Positions 48,067 to 57,336 are shown, numbered from the stretch's first letter. The stretch is DNA of 64,000 nucleotides from Pirellulaceae bacterium (GCA_022448645.1 JAKVBZ010000014.1:23646-87645); one strand, 5' to 3'. Made by a program: numbers and translations. Notes: generated from the sequence alone by a model not told the origin.

Positions 48067-49513
48067 CACACAAGCCACTCAATTGTTATTCGAGCTCTCC
48101 AAGCCACAGCGTGGCGGTGCGAGGCTTCCCGACTGTGACGTGCCGGAACGAAATGTAGAGGACTGTTTGCCGGGAGAATATCTTGCGACAGAACCTCTAC
48201 CGCTGCCAGAATTGCCGGAACCGGATGTGATCCGGCACTTTACGAATCTGTCCACTTGGAACATGTCAGTAGACACGCACTTCTACCCGCTTGGCTCCTG
48301 CACCATGAAGTATAATGCCAAGCGGAATGAACGTCTGGCTTCGTTGCCAGGCTTTTATGATTTGCATCCTTATCAGCCCGAATCAACGATCCAAGGGATG
48401 CTGCAGCTACTCCACGAACTACAGGAAATGTTGGCAGAAATTTCGGGCTTACCTGCGGTTTCCTTGCAACCCGCAGCTGGTGCTCATGGTGAATTGACAG
48501 CTCTGTTGGTCGCGGCCGCCTATTTCCGTGATACTGGTCAGCAACGGTCAAAAGTGCTGGCGCCCGACAGCGCTCACGGAACGAACCCAGCCAGCGCCAG
48601 TATGGCCGGGTTCGAGACCATTACCGTCAAAAGTCTCCCAAGCGGCATGGTGGACTTAGACGATTTGCGTTCCAAATTGGACGAACAAGTCGGTGTGTTG
48701 ATGATCACCAATCCCAACACGTTGGGTTTGTTTGAGCCTCAGATTGCAACGATAACGGAAGAGGTTCACCGGCATGGAGGGTTAGTGTATCTGGACGGTG
48801 CTAACATGAACGCCATCTTGGGAATCACACGCCCGGGTGATTTCGGAGCGGACATGATGCATTTCAACCCCCACAAAACGTTTAGTGGACCTCATGGCGG
48901 TGGCGGACCTGGAGCGGGACCAATCTGTGTGAATGACGAACTTGCCCCTTACCTTCCCTCACCAATCGTGTCTCGGCGCGATGAAGAGTATGTCTTGGAG
49001 TACGACCGTCCACAAGCCATTGGGCAAGTACGTAGCTTCTTTGGCAACGTAGGTGTGCTCATTCGAGCTTATTGTTATTTGCAGACGCATGGACCCGATG
49101 GTTTAAGACGAGTGTCCGAAAACGCTGTGTTAAACGCCAACTACTTGTTGTCTCGAGTGCGTCACTTTTTGCCAGTCAATCAAGGTGATCGTTGCATGCA
49201 CGAATTCGTCGCCTCGGCTTCCAAGTTGAAAGCGGAACAAGGAATTTCAGCAATGGACATCGCCAAGCGTCTGCTCGATTATGGATTTCATGCCCCCACC
49301 GTCTATTTCCCTCTCACCGTAGGGGAAGCAATCATGATCGAACCAACAGAGACGGAGAGCAAGGAAACTTTGGACCGATTTGCGGAATCGTTGTTTCGCA
49401 TCACCGAGGAGTCCCAAGACATGCTGCACGAAGCACCACATTCCACGCCAGTCAGCCGCCCGGACGAAGTTCAAGCCGCACGCAAACCAGTACTTAAATG
49501 GGTGGAGACTTAA
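48059..49513 (+). CDS. gcvPB: Glycine dehydrogenase subunit 2 (P2, PLP-binding)
   Basis: This is the 484-aa beta subunit of split P protein. The ATG at 48059 overlaps the gcvPA stop (ATGCGTAA), which fits translational coupling; the frame is open further upstream but the family N-terminus starts here. Lys273 in HFNPHKTFSGPHGGGGPG binds PLP. The HYPLGSCTMKYNAKRN-type motif and AHGTNPAS region support a full-length protein. Split P proteins are common in Firmicutes, archaea and planctomycetes. Confidence 0.95.
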   Translation: MRNTQATQLLFELSKPQRGGARLPDCDVPERNVEDCLPGEYLATEPLPLPELPEPDVIRHFTNLSTWNMSVDTHFYPLGSCTMKYNAKRNERLASLPGFYDLHPYQPESTIQGMLQLLHELQEMLAEISGLPAVSLQPAAGAHGELTALLVAAAYFRDTGQQRSKVLAPDSAHGTNPASASMAGFETITVKSLPSGMVDLDDLRSKLDEQVGVLMITNPNTLGLFEPQIATITEEVHRHGGLVYLDGANMNAILGITRPGDFGADMMHFNPHKTFSGPHGGGGPGAGPICVNDELAPYLPSPIVSRRDEEYVLEYDRPQAIGQVRSFFGNVGVLIRAYCYLQTHGPDGLRRVSENAVLNANYLLSRVRHFLPVNQGDRCMHEFVASASKLKAEQGISAMDIAKRLLDYGFHAPTVYFPLTVGEAIMIEPTETESKETLDRFAESLFRITEESQDMLHEAPHSTPVSRPDEVQAARKPVLKWVET

Positions 49514-49730
49514 CGCGATGCGCCCGTGTACTGTTCTGTCTTGAGTGTATTTGAAGATGGTGTAGCAGAACGGCGCAAGCTCCATACCACTTGTTTTATC
49601 TTCTTCACCCTACCTCGGGAAGAGTTCGTTATCTGGAAAAAAACATTCCTAGGCTAGCGTCCTGCCACTACGAACACACGCAAAACGCACTTGGTCAAAT
49701 ACTCCAGAAATTCTTAGGCCCAAAGTTGCC

Positions 49731-50477
49731 ATGGCTCCATTTCGCCTGATCATTGATTCCGCTGGTGACGGCATTTGGAATATGTCCGTGGACGAAGCGC
49801 TTTTGCAATCTGCAGCACACGAAAGTTTTGTTCCCACACTACGGTTCTATCAGTGGGACAAGCCGACTTTGTCGCTAGGCTATTTTCAGCAATATGAGGA
49901 ACGTTCGCAGCATACGTCGAGCAACCAATGTCCTGTGGTACGTCGTTCGACGGGTGGAGGAGCGATCCTGCACCACCATGAGCTTACCTATAGCTTTGTG
50001 ACAACTGTAAAGAATCGGTTAAGCCGCAACGTCGAGGACTATTATGACCTGTTCCACAGCACCTTAATCGAACAGTTGGCAAAACGAGGAGTTCCCTGTC
50101 AGTTGTGGCAGGCCAAGACCACCGGGCCACGCGGCAATGAACCGTTTCTTTGCTTTCAAAGAAGAGCTGCGGGAGATGTCGTATTGGGAACGATAAAAAT
50201 CGCCGGAAGCGCTCAACGGCGACACAAAGGGTGCCTGTTGCAGCACGGCAGTGTCCTGTTGGAATCGTCCTCATTTGCCCCAGAATTGCCCGGAATTCGA
50301 TCCAATTCGGGAATCCACATCCCGGCGCTAGATCTCCTCAACACATGGACTTCCGCCTTGGAAAAAGACTTGGAATGCCATTTTGAATCAGGAAAACTCA
50401 CCTCTCAAGAAACGGATTGGGCAAAGTCTTTTGCCAACTCAAGGTTCGGCCACGTGCATTGGACCAGACGACGATAA
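49731..50477 (+). CDS. LipM/LplA-type lipoate/octanoate transferase
   Basis: This 248-aa member of the biotin/lipoate ligase family has the RRSTGGGAILHHHELTYS motif and a catalytic Lys156 in LGTIKIAGSAQRR. Cys141 in PFLCFQ aligns with the nucleophile of LipM octanoyltransferases, so LipM activity (octanoyl transfer from ACP to GcvH) is more likely than ligase. It lies 217 bases after gcvPB, probably serving to lipoylate GcvH. I leave the symbol blank because LplA and LipM are not separated by sequence alone. Confidence 0.85.
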   Translation: MAPFRLIIDSAGDGIWNMSVDEALLQSAAHESFVPTLRFYQWDKPTLSLGYFQQYEERSQHTSSNQCPVVRRSTGGGAILHHHELTYSFVTTVKNRLSRNVEDYYDLFHSTLIEQLAKRGVPCQLWQAKTTGPRGNEPFLCFQRRAAGDVVLGTIKIAGSAQRRHKGCLLQHGSVLLESSSFAPELPGIRSNSGIHIPALDLLNTWTSALEKDLECHFESGKLTSQETDWAKSFANSRFGHVHWTRRR

Positions 50478-50520
50478 AAAAACAGACCTGGGACCTTTGA
50501 CGAAAGGACCCAGGTCTGTT
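50476..50520 (-). terminator. Long perfect hairpin with T-run on the minus strand
   Basis: A 12-bp perfect stem (50481-50492 with 50509-50520), an A/A mismatch and 5 more pairs around a GACG loop form one of the strongest hairpins in the window. The plus strand lacks a T-run after it; the minus strand ends with seven T (A-run 50476-50482). It is therefore a minus-strand terminator, or a bidirectional one just after the lipoate enzyme. Confidence 0.8.
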
Positions 50521-50710
50521 ATAATGAAACATTAAGGTGGGTGACTTTTCTTTCCAAGTACCGCATGGATCAGACAAGTTATCTAACTTATCGATGAGGC
50601 TGTCGCCTCGGCACTGGAGTTGAGTGAGCCACGTACTTTGTGACTGTTGCCTAATTCTTATTTTACTACTCGCACTATCCAACAGTTGGCCATACTCCAC
50701 TCCTTAATCA
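50521..50710 (-). ncRNA. Candidate small RNA upstream of the minus-strand terminator
   Basis: No minus-strand gene leads into the terminator at 50476-50520, yet the 190 bases before it are rich in short hairpins (read on the minus strand): CCAAC/GTTGG, GAGGC/GCCTC with a GACA loop, and AAGTTA/TAACTT. A small structured RNA ended by this terminator is one explanation. No promoter was proven and no known RNA family fits. Confidence 0.3.
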
Positions 50711-50949
50711 TTGCTTGCGGCATTGGCGGTTGCGCATTGCGGAAGTAGGTTTGTGTCCAAGGGACAGATGTGTACCGCCGGGTTGTAGAACCCGACGTAG
50801 GAATTGCCACAACGCAACGTGCGTGTAGACGCTAGTGTTTAAGTGTCTGGGTTGTTGTGCATAGGCAAACAGCTGTTTTGCCCCACGATGAACAGACACG
50901 ACAAACGGCTAGCTGTTTCACAGCATGCTGAAGTGCCTGGGGAAGTCAC
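50711..50949. other. Leader region of the FHA gene
   Basis: This 239-bp region has a 6-bp hairpin CGGGTT-GTAG-AACCCG and a GGGGAA site before the FHA start. Nothing else was recognised. Confidence 0.45.
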
Positions 50950-51612
50950 ATGTGGGTAAAACTTAAAGTGCTCAAGGGGTCCAAAACGGGCAAGTTGCTG
51001 CCAATCCAAGGCAACAAGATGCTCATTGGCCGCGGTGAGGGCTGCGACCTGCGACCCCGAACAGACATCATCAGCCGCCAACATTGCCTCATAACCGTCA
51101 CAGATTCTCAGGTACTCGTGAAAGATCTGGGAAGCAAAAATGGGACTTACGTCAACGGGAATCGCATCAATGCAGAACAGGGGCTCCAGGCAAACGACCA
51201 TGTCAAAGTAGGTCCCCTTGAGTTCGAGGTTTTGATTGAGCAAGGTAATGCAAAGCGTCCCAAGGTCGAAAACATGTCCGATGTCGTTCAGCGAACGGTT
51301 GAGAATTCGGCCAGTGGGTTCGACATAAGTTCTTGGTTAGAAGAAGTGGATGAGGAGGAACGGGACGAACGTTTAAGAGACCCGGAAACTCGCCAATTCA
51401 AGCTTGAAGAAAAAAGTGGTGAGAATTCTAAGGCCGATGCAACGGTTGATCAAGAAAGTGAAGAGTCGTCTTCGGATGCCTCAACGACAGCAAAAAAGAT
51501 CCAGGGTAAGAAAGAATTCGGTAAATTGCCCGATTCGACCAAAGGTCAAAAGCATAAGAGCAGTCGCGAAGCAGCTCAGGACACGCTCAAGCGACTCTTC
51601 ACCAAGGGATAG
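50950..51612 (+). CDS. FHA domain protein
   Basis: This 220-aa protein has an N-terminal FHA domain at about 1-100 (IGRGEGCDL, SRQHCLI, DLGSKNGTYVNG), which binds phosphothreonine peptides. The remaining 120 residues are charged, low-complexity and Lys/Glu/Ser-rich with a basic end (RLFTKG). A kinase substrate or adaptor role fits, as a Hanks kinase and FHA-ABC exporter lie in the same window. The ribosome site GGGGAA is weak. Confidence 0.85.
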   Translation: MWVKLKVLKGSKTGKLLPIQGNKMLIGRGEGCDLRPRTDIISRQHCLITVTDSQVLVKDLGSKNGTYVNGNRINAEQGLQANDHVKVGPLEFEVLIEQGNAKRPKVENMSDVVQRTVENSASGFDISSWLEEVDEEERDERLRDPETRQFKLEEKSGENSKADATVDQESEESSSDASTTAKKIQGKKEFGKLPDSTKGQKHKSSREAAQDTLKRLFTKG

Positions 51613-52391
51613 CCTCCAACTCGCCTCGGAGCCATTTCGGTATTCATGCTAGATACGAGTACGGAAAGGCTTCATCTATTTCCACGTGTTGGCAAAACGG
51701 CGAAAAGACTCTCAACACTCCTGGTGCGTGTATTCCAATCGGAGGTTAGGCCTTCGGCTCACAACTGACACATACGTTGAAACACCGCTACAACGTTGCA
51801 CACGTCCATCCACCCCTAGTAAGTCGCAAGGCTTGCGCAATACCGTCATCCATTCATAGAGGCTCCCGTTTTGACGGTTTTACCGCTTACGATGTTTCAA
51901 CGTGAACTGGGGAGCCACTCGAGTTCGCTTCAACCAATCCCCACCAGCCTGCAGCGGATCCATGTGGGTAAGTTTGCAAGCTGGCCAGGGCAGCGAATTC
52001 GAATCGCCCGTTCTTCGAAGTCGCCAATATGGCAGGTAAGCCGGACCAAAACCTGTCAACATAGCGGTTGATGCGCTGGGTCGTGTCGATCGTGCGGTCT
52101 GAATCGCCACTTGATCGGGTAAGCCGCTATTTTTAGCTCTTACGGAAAACCTCGACTTTCCGTTGGCTTTACCAAATCCGTACATCCTTCCTGATTGCTG
52201 CAGTTTTGCAGTCTCAATCTCCGATGTACTTTACAAGCCGCCAGCGACCTGGCTGCAGGTAAACGGATTTGCCCTGGGCAGTGTGGTAAAGCACATCTGG
52301 CAAATCCATGATTGGTTTTCCAGATCCCGAGGGTGTGTTTTGGCCACAAGCCCGTTCGACATCTCCTGCTCACCAAGTGGAGGTACCATCC
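51613..52391. other. Intergenic region, 780 bp, nothing convincing
   Basis: No confident gene. A region near 52000 forms a tRNA T-arm-like hairpin (loop TTCGAAT) but lacks an acceptor stem. The 3' end carries GGAGG 8 nt before the next gene's GTG. Confidence 0.4.
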
Positions 52392-52796
52392 GTGGCCAAA
52401 AAGACTGCGAAGACAGATGATGAAGTCCAAATTGACCGGAGATCGACTGACGCGCGCCGAATGGGCGAAGATCGACGCAAGCAGAACGTCGACGTGAACG
52501 AAGAGCGCCGATCGGATGATCGACGTAAGGTAACTCGAAGACGTCAGATCGATCCGACCACGTGTGAACGCGATTATTCCAATGACGAAATAGAATTCAT
52601 GCACGCTTTGGACGCGTACAAGCGAGCAAACGGGCGGATGTTCCCCACATGCAGTGAGATTCTAGAAGTTATTCGCAAGCTGGGCTATGAGAAGAAAAAT
52701 CTAAGCGAACTTCCTCTGATCGTAGATGTCCATTCGGTAGATATCCAAACCAGCGTTGATAGCACCTTCACTGAGACCATAACTGAGACCATATAG
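52392..52796 (+). CDS. Small basic conserved protein with [15 protein letters not shown] motif
   Basis: The GTG at 52392 is preceded by GGAGG with 8 nt spacing, the best start in this frame; 134 aa result. The first 50 residues are highly charged (DRR, RRS, DRRK repeats), then comes a compact domain: [51 protein letters not shown]. This looks like a small DNA- or protein-binding fold; I believe this kind of motif is widespread in planctomycetes but cannot name it. The C-terminus ends in a TETITET repeat formed by a 12-base direct repeat. Function unknown. Confidence 0.6.
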   Translation: MAKKTAKTDDEVQIDRRSTDARRMGEDRRKQNVDVNEERRSDDRRKVTRRRQIDPTTCERDYSNDEIEFMHALDAYKRANGRMFPTCSEILEVIRKLGYEKKNLSELPLIVDVHSVDIQTSVDSTFTETITETI

Positions 52797-53040
52797 GTCT
52801 CCAGGCATCGGACCGTGAGCGGCGCATTGCTATCACTGCGTGCGCCGACACGTTCCGATTCTCGCCTTGCTCTAGCGCCGCTCAACGGTTACTCTCTCCA
52901 GCCACTTCACGCCGGGTCGATCGGATCGGCAAATCCAAGTGGATGACCAATCACTTTAGGCATTCGTTTCCCGGACGCCACTGACCGGTTGGTGACCCGA
53001 AATCTAGAAACCATCCGCTCCTCAATTGACAAGGTGCGCC

Positions 53041-53805
53041 GTGACTTACAAAACAAAGCATCAGGCCTATCTGCCGTCAGCTACCCATGGTTTAAGATAT
53101 TTCCCACTGATTGTTTTAGGTTGGGCCATTTCCATGTGCGGTGGTTGTGGAGTAGCCGGGCGCGGACACAACATGCAGGGTGTAAAGTTGTACCAACAGG
53201 GGCAACACCAGGCAGCCATTCAAAAATTTGAACAAGCAATCAATCGTCGCCCTGAAGATGCTGACGGCTATTACAACCTGGCTTCGACTTATTATCAACT
53301 CGGCAAACGCAATCAGGACACTTCCTACCTGAGCCAAGCCGAAATCGCTTACAACCAGGCATTGCAATACAATCACAATCATGAGGACGCTTATCGTGGA
53401 TTGGCAGTGCTGTTGGTGGAAACCGGTCGTCCTGAAAGTGCTTTTAAACTGTTGAAAGGTTGGGAAAAACGACAACCGAAACTGGCTGATGCCAAAGTCG
53501 AAGTGGCTCGCCTGTACGATGAATTCGGCGACAAGGAGACTGCGGTGCGATATTTGGAAGAAGCATTGTCCGTCGACACGAACAGTGCTCGAGCTTGGAC
53601 AGCATTGGCCAAGCTGCGAGAAGAGACAGGAGACTACGCACAAGCCCTGGCCAACTACCAAAGGTCCTTCGAGCTGAATTCATTGCAACCGCACGTCGGA
53701 GAACGGGTCGCGTCACTGCAGAATATGATTGGGGTCACGACTGCACCTAACTCGACAGCGACTACCCGAGTCGCCTCCAGGCCCTGGGTACCTAGATCTT
53801 ATTGA
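53041..53805 (+). CDS. TPR-repeat lipoprotein
   Basis: The GTG at 53041 (AAGG 6 nt upstream) is preferred over a TTG at 53026. The product is 254 aa with a signal/lipobox-like segment (PLIVLGWAISMCGGC), then about five TPR units (MQGVKLYQQGQHQAAIQKFEQAI, YYNLASTYYQLG, AYRGLAVLLVETGRPESA, VARLYDEFGDKETAVRYLEEAL, AWTALAKLREETGDYAQALANYQRSF). TPR arrays usually mediate protein-protein contact. No enzymatic domain is present; the partner is unknown. Confidence 0.78.
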   Translation: MTYKTKHQAYLPSATHGLRYFPLIVLGWAISMCGGCGVAGRGHNMQGVKLYQQGQHQAAIQKFEQAINRRPEDADGYYNLASTYYQLGKRNQDTSYLSQAEIAYNQALQYNHNHEDAYRGLAVLLVETGRPESAFKLLKGWEKRQPKLADAKVEVARLYDEFGDKETAVRYLEEALSVDTNSARAWTALAKLREETGDYAQALANYQRSFELNSLQPHVGERVASLQNMIGVTTAPNSTATTRVASRPWVPRSY

Positions 53806-54119
53806 TATCGGCAGACTCAATCTAAATCCACTTCGTGCCGTGTGTTCGAGTGTTCCCTGCCAGGCCCAATCCTCTGACGAGAACACTGCGGGAACACACC
53901 TTCTATTGAATCAACTGAGCCTTTCCTTTTCCTGCATAATTTTCGTCGCAAACGCACCCGCAGCTAGTACACACTCGCTGACAACGGGTTTTGGGACAGT
54001 TTCGATCCTTTCATTATCGAACCTGGCTCGCCATGACCCTTCTAATGGGAGTTAGAAACCGGTAAAATCGGTGCTGCTAAAGACTGAACCAGTTCACATG
54101 CACCGTGTCCTGCTCCAAG
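53806..54119. other. Intergenic region, nothing recognised
   Basis: This 314-bp region lies between the TPR lipoprotein and serC. No ribosome site precedes serC; no RNA or promoter was recognised. Confidence 0.4.
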
Positions 54120-55223
54120 ATGACTGAACGCGTCTACAATTTCTCGCCCGGACCTGCCGTTTTACCTTTACCGGTGTTGGAACAGGTAAGTCGTGATATG
54201 ATCTGCTTGCCGGGTGCAGGTTGTTCGATCCTGGAATTGGGCCACCGCACGTCTACGTTTCGTGAGATTCTATCCCAAACCCAACACGATCTACGTCGGT
54301 TGTTGCAGATTCCTGACAACTATCAAATTTTATTTCTTCAGGGTGGTTCCCGCTTGCAGTTCTCGATGGTTCCACTGAATTTGCTCTCCGGTGCCAGTTG
54401 TCCGGCAGAATATATTGTGACGGGCAGTTGGGGCAGCAAGGCACTTGTGGAAGCACGCCGTATGGGGCCAGCTGAAGCAGTTTGGGAAGGCGGGGACACC
54501 AATTATGATCGTTTGCCACCGCCAGATAGTCCTACCGGAAATCCGGCGGCGCCCTATGTGTATTTCACATCGAACGAGACGATTCAGGGCGTGCAATTTG
54601 CTCGAGAACCCAACGCGGGCAACGTCCCTCTTGTATGTGACGCATCCAGCGACTTTCTCAGCCGGCCACTCGATCTCCAGCAATACGGAATGATCTTTGC
54701 CTGCGCTCAGAAAAATGCTGGTCCGGCTGGTGTAACGGTCGTCATCATTCGAAATGATTTACTCCAGCGCGATACAGATCAACTTCCCGGATACTTGAGT
54801 TACCGGAACCACGCCCAAGAAGATTCCTTATACAACACACCTACCACTTTCGGAGTCTACGTCGTCGGACTTGTTTCTCGCTGGTTGTTAGAGGACATCG
54901 GGGGGTTGAACAAGATGGACGCAATAAATCGTCAAAAGGCCAAGATGTTGTATGACGTGCTGGATCAATTTCCCGATTTTTACCGCGGCCATGCTATGCC
55001 GGAATGCCGCTCGCAAATGAACGTAACATTTCGTTTGCCTTCAAACGAATTACAAGAAGATTTCTTACGTGAGGCGGAACAACGACAGTTACACAACCTG
55101 AAAGGCCACCGCAGTGTGGGAGGCGTCCGGGCTTCCATTTACAACGCCATGCCGGCAGAGGGTGTTACTGAATTACGAGATTGCATGCTCGAATTCGCCG
55201 CACAGCATGGCCATTCCATCTGA
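54120..55223 (+). CDS. serC: Phosphoserine aminotransferase
   Basis: This PLP enzyme of the serine pathway converts 3-phosphohydroxypyruvate to phosphoserine. It begins TERVYNFSPGPAVLPLPVLEQV, typical SerC, from ATG 54120 (an in-frame GTG lies 15 nt earlier). The PLP Lys is in IFACAQKNAGPAGVTVV, and GGSRLQFSMVPLNL and RNHAQEDSLYNTPTTFGVY are family hallmarks. About 367 aa, full length. serA follows 69 bases later on the same strand, so the two are likely an operon. Confidence 0.95.
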   Translation: MTERVYNFSPGPAVLPLPVLEQVSRDMICLPGAGCSILELGHRTSTFREILSQTQHDLRRLLQIPDNYQILFLQGGSRLQFSMVPLNLLSGASCPAEYIVTGSWGSKALVEARRMGPAEAVWEGGDTNYDRLPPPDSPTGNPAAPYVYFTSNETIQGVQFAREPNAGNVPLVCDASSDFLSRPLDLQQYGMIFACAQKNAGPAGVTVVIIRNDLLQRDTDQLPGYLSYRNHAQEDSLYNTPTTFGVYVVGLVSRWLLEDIGGLNKMDAINRQKAKMLYDVLDQFPDFYRGHAMPECRSQMNVTFRLPSNELQEDFLREAEQRQLHNLKGHRSVGGVRASIYNAMPAEGVTELRDCMLEFAAQHGHSI

Positions 55224-55292
55224 CACCACCCAGAGCCGGTCGTTCAACTGAAGTACCGGAAACAAATTCGGTTCTAAGAAAGCTCATAAGTT

Positions 55293-56912
55293 ATGCAACG
55301 CGTGATCGTACTCGACAACCTGGCAAAGCAGGGTCTTGAGCTCTTAGAGCAAGCGACTGGTGTGGAGTTTGTCGTGCAAACAGGTTTGCAGGGTGATGAG
55401 TTACGCCAAGCGCTCGCGGACTCTGACGGCGCCATTTGCCGTAGCGGTGTGCAATTGACCGCAGATGCTTTGGAAGGAAATCGTCGTTTAAAAGCCATCG
55501 TCCGAGCTGGGGTGGGGACAGATAACATCGACCGTTCGGCCGCTACCCGATCCGGCATTGTTGTGATGAATACACCCACTGGAAACACGTTAAGCACGGC
55601 AGAGCATGCATTCACATTGATGCTCGCCTTGTCGCGCAATGTCTATCCAGCCTATCACAGCTTGGTTGCTGGACGCTGGGAACGAAAGCAGTTTACGGGA
55701 TCTCAACTGGCCGACAAGACATTAGGCATTGTAGGACTGGGAAGAATCGGACAAGAAGTGGCCAAACGAGCGGCTGCTTTTGAGATGCATCTTCTCGGTT
55801 ACGATCCATTTATCTCCAGTGAACGTGCGGCTGAGTTAAACATTGAACTGATGGAAACCGTCAAGGACATGCTTCCTCATTTGGATTACCTGACCGTTCA
55901 CACACCCCTGACTCCAGAAACGAAGAACCTCATCAGTACGGCAGAGGTCGCCTCGTTAAAGAAAGGAGCCCGGCTGATCAACTGTGCCCGTGGCGGTATC
56001 TATGACGAGAAAGCTTTGGCAGAAGGTCTTGAAAGTGGTCAGCTGGCAGGCGTGGCGCTGGACGTGTTTCCGACCGAACCCTGTACAGACAGCCCTCTTT
56101 TTGGCCTGGACGGGGTTCTCTGTACTCCTCATTTGGGAGCTAGTACCGAAGAGGCTCAGATTCAAGTGGCCGTGGAAGCTGTCCAACTGATGCTTCGTTT
56201 TTTGGAAACTCGAGAAATCCGTCACGCCGTCAATGTGGCAGCTCTTGATCCTAAGACACTCGTTGGCATGCGAGGTTATCTCGACGTAGCTTACCGATTG
56301 GGACTGATGATGGCCCAGCTTCATCGAGGCAGTACTTCTCGTTGCCGACTCACCTATCGCGGCGAAGTCGTGGGTAAGGATACTCGTCTGTTGACAGCTG
56401 CGTTTTGTGCTGGTCTGATCGAAGAAGCGATGGATGAAGACGTCAACATCGTCAACGCGGAACTGCTGTTGCGAGAGCGAGGCGTTGATTTGGCAGAGGA
56501 AAGTCACAGCGAGAAAGGGGCTTTTACCAGTTCCATCGTTGCCTCACTCGATGCTGAAGCAAGTTCCGTGACGCTCGGTGGGACATTGTTCGGAAATGAC
56601 ATGCCGCGATTGTTTCGGGTGGGAGATTATCGCCTGGAAGCATATTTGGACGGAGTCTTGCTGGTGTTTCATCATCATGACGTACCGGGAATCATCGGTT
56701 CCGTTGGCTCCGTGTTAGGTTCCCACCAGGTCAATATTGCACAAATGGCTGTGGGTCGGGCCGATCCGGGGGGTGAAGCGGTTGGAGTACTCAACCTAGA
56801 TAGCGCACCTGACGAAGCCGCACTTCAAGAGGTGCTCAACCACCCAGACATTACTGAAGTCTGTGTCGTCCGGTTGCCCGCAGCCGGAAAATTGCCTTCG
56901 TGGCTGCAATAA
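55293..56912 (+). CDS. serA: D-3-phosphoglycerate dehydrogenase
   Basis: This 539-aa enzyme oxidises 3-phosphoglycerate, the first step of serine synthesis. The substrate domain starts VIVLDNLAKQGLELL; the NAD-binding domain has VRAGVGTDNIDRSAA, GLGRIGQEVAKRA and the catalytic-region HLGASTEEAQIQVA. After about residue 320 come the ASB-like domain and a C-terminal ACT domain (HDVPGIIGSVGSVLGSHQVNIAQMAVGR), which often senses serine. No ribosome site is clear. A candidate selenoprotein gene starts 57 bases after its stop. Confidence 0.95.
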   Translation: MQRVIVLDNLAKQGLELLEQATGVEFVVQTGLQGDELRQALADSDGAICRSGVQLTADALEGNRRLKAIVRAGVGTDNIDRSAATRSGIVVMNTPTGNTLSTAEHAFTLMLALSRNVYPAYHSLVAGRWERKQFTGSQLADKTLGIVGLGRIGQEVAKRAAAFEMHLLGYDPFISSERAAELNIELMETVKDMLPHLDYLTVHTPLTPETKNLISTAEVASLKKGARLINCARGGIYDEKALAEGLESGQLAGVALDVFPTEPCTDSPLFGLDGVLCTPHLGASTEEAQIQVAVEAVQLMLRFLETREIRHAVNVAALDPKTLVGMRGYLDVAYRLGLMMAQLHRGSTSRCRLTYRGEVVGKDTRLLTAAFCAGLIEEAMDEDVNIVNAELLLRERGVDLAEESHSEKGAFTSSIVASLDAEASSVTLGGTLFGNDMPRLFRVGDYRLEAYLDGVLLVFHHHDVPGIIGSVGSVLGSHQVNIAQMAVGRADPGGEAVGVLNLDSAPDEAALQEVLNHPDITEVCVVRLPAAGKLPSWLQ

Positions 56913-56969
56913 AGCGACATTAGACTTCATAAAATTGTTTCTTCCTTTAATCATGTCGGAGATTAGTTG

Positions 56970-57320
56970 ATGGCCAAACTACACTGGAGTTACCACCGTC
57001 CTGGCTGAAAGACTTGTGGAAAAACGCAAGAGTTTCTTGCGAAGGTCAATCTGGAGGCAGACGAACAAGTGGATGCCCGCAAATCAACCATGAAGGCAAA
57101 GGACGCGCTGGCGTTGGCCAAGGAAGCCAACGAGTTGTACGCCGCCAAAGGGAAAAAGGTAGTCTACGTGAATCTCAAGAAAGAGTTTCCCGACAAGGCA
57201 ACATTGCAGAAGCTGATGCTTGGTCCCACTGGCAACTTACGTGCTCCTACGCTGCGCAGCGGCAAAACACTGATTGTTGGATTCGACGAAGGGACCTACC
57301 AAAAGTTGCTTGGATCGTGA
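56970..57320 (+). CDS. Candidate selenoprotein, ArsC/thioredoxin-fold, in-frame TGA at codon 13
   Basis: From ATG 56970 (GGAG 8 nt upstream) the frame reads MAKLHWSYHRPG, then TGA at 57006-57008, then KTCGKTQEFL and on without a stop to 57320, 116 residues if the TGA is read. The TGA replaces the first Cys of a HRPG-C-x-x-C redox site, as in thioredoxin-fold reductases of the ArsC/Spx kind; later the protein reads KKVVYVNLKKEF and NLRAPTLRSGKTLIVGF, the second part of that fold. Without read-through only a 12-residue peptide forms; a shorter start further down would lose the active site. A SECIS-like hairpin lies at 57025. Selenocysteine read-through and a recent nonsense mutation are the two explanations. 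Probably co-transcribed with serA. Confidence 0.6.
57025..57041 (+). promoter_or_regulatory. Candidate bacterial SECIS hairpin
   Basis: CGCAAG (57025-57030) pairs perfectly with CTTGCG (57036-57041) around the loop AGTTT. The loop starts 22 nt after the TGA and has G in its first two bases, matching the rule that bacterial SECIS loops lie 16-37 nt downstream and begin with a G. An outer stem, GACTT (57011-57015) with AAGGTC (57042-57047, one bulge), can extend it. Confidence 0.5.
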
Positions 57321-57336
57321 CGCTAGGAAAGATGTC

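Noticed and set aside
50398..50700. 100-codon minus-strand ORF after the lipoate gene
   Set aside because: It runs straight through the strong terminator hairpin and lacks a family-like product.
51990..52040. tRNA gene
   Set aside because: A T-arm-like hairpin with loop TTCGAAT is present, but no matching acceptor or anticodon arms.
57069..57320. Shorter gene starting at an internal codon after the TGA
   Set aside because: It would lack the redox motif and the first strand and helix of the fold; the upstream start with GGAG is far better.
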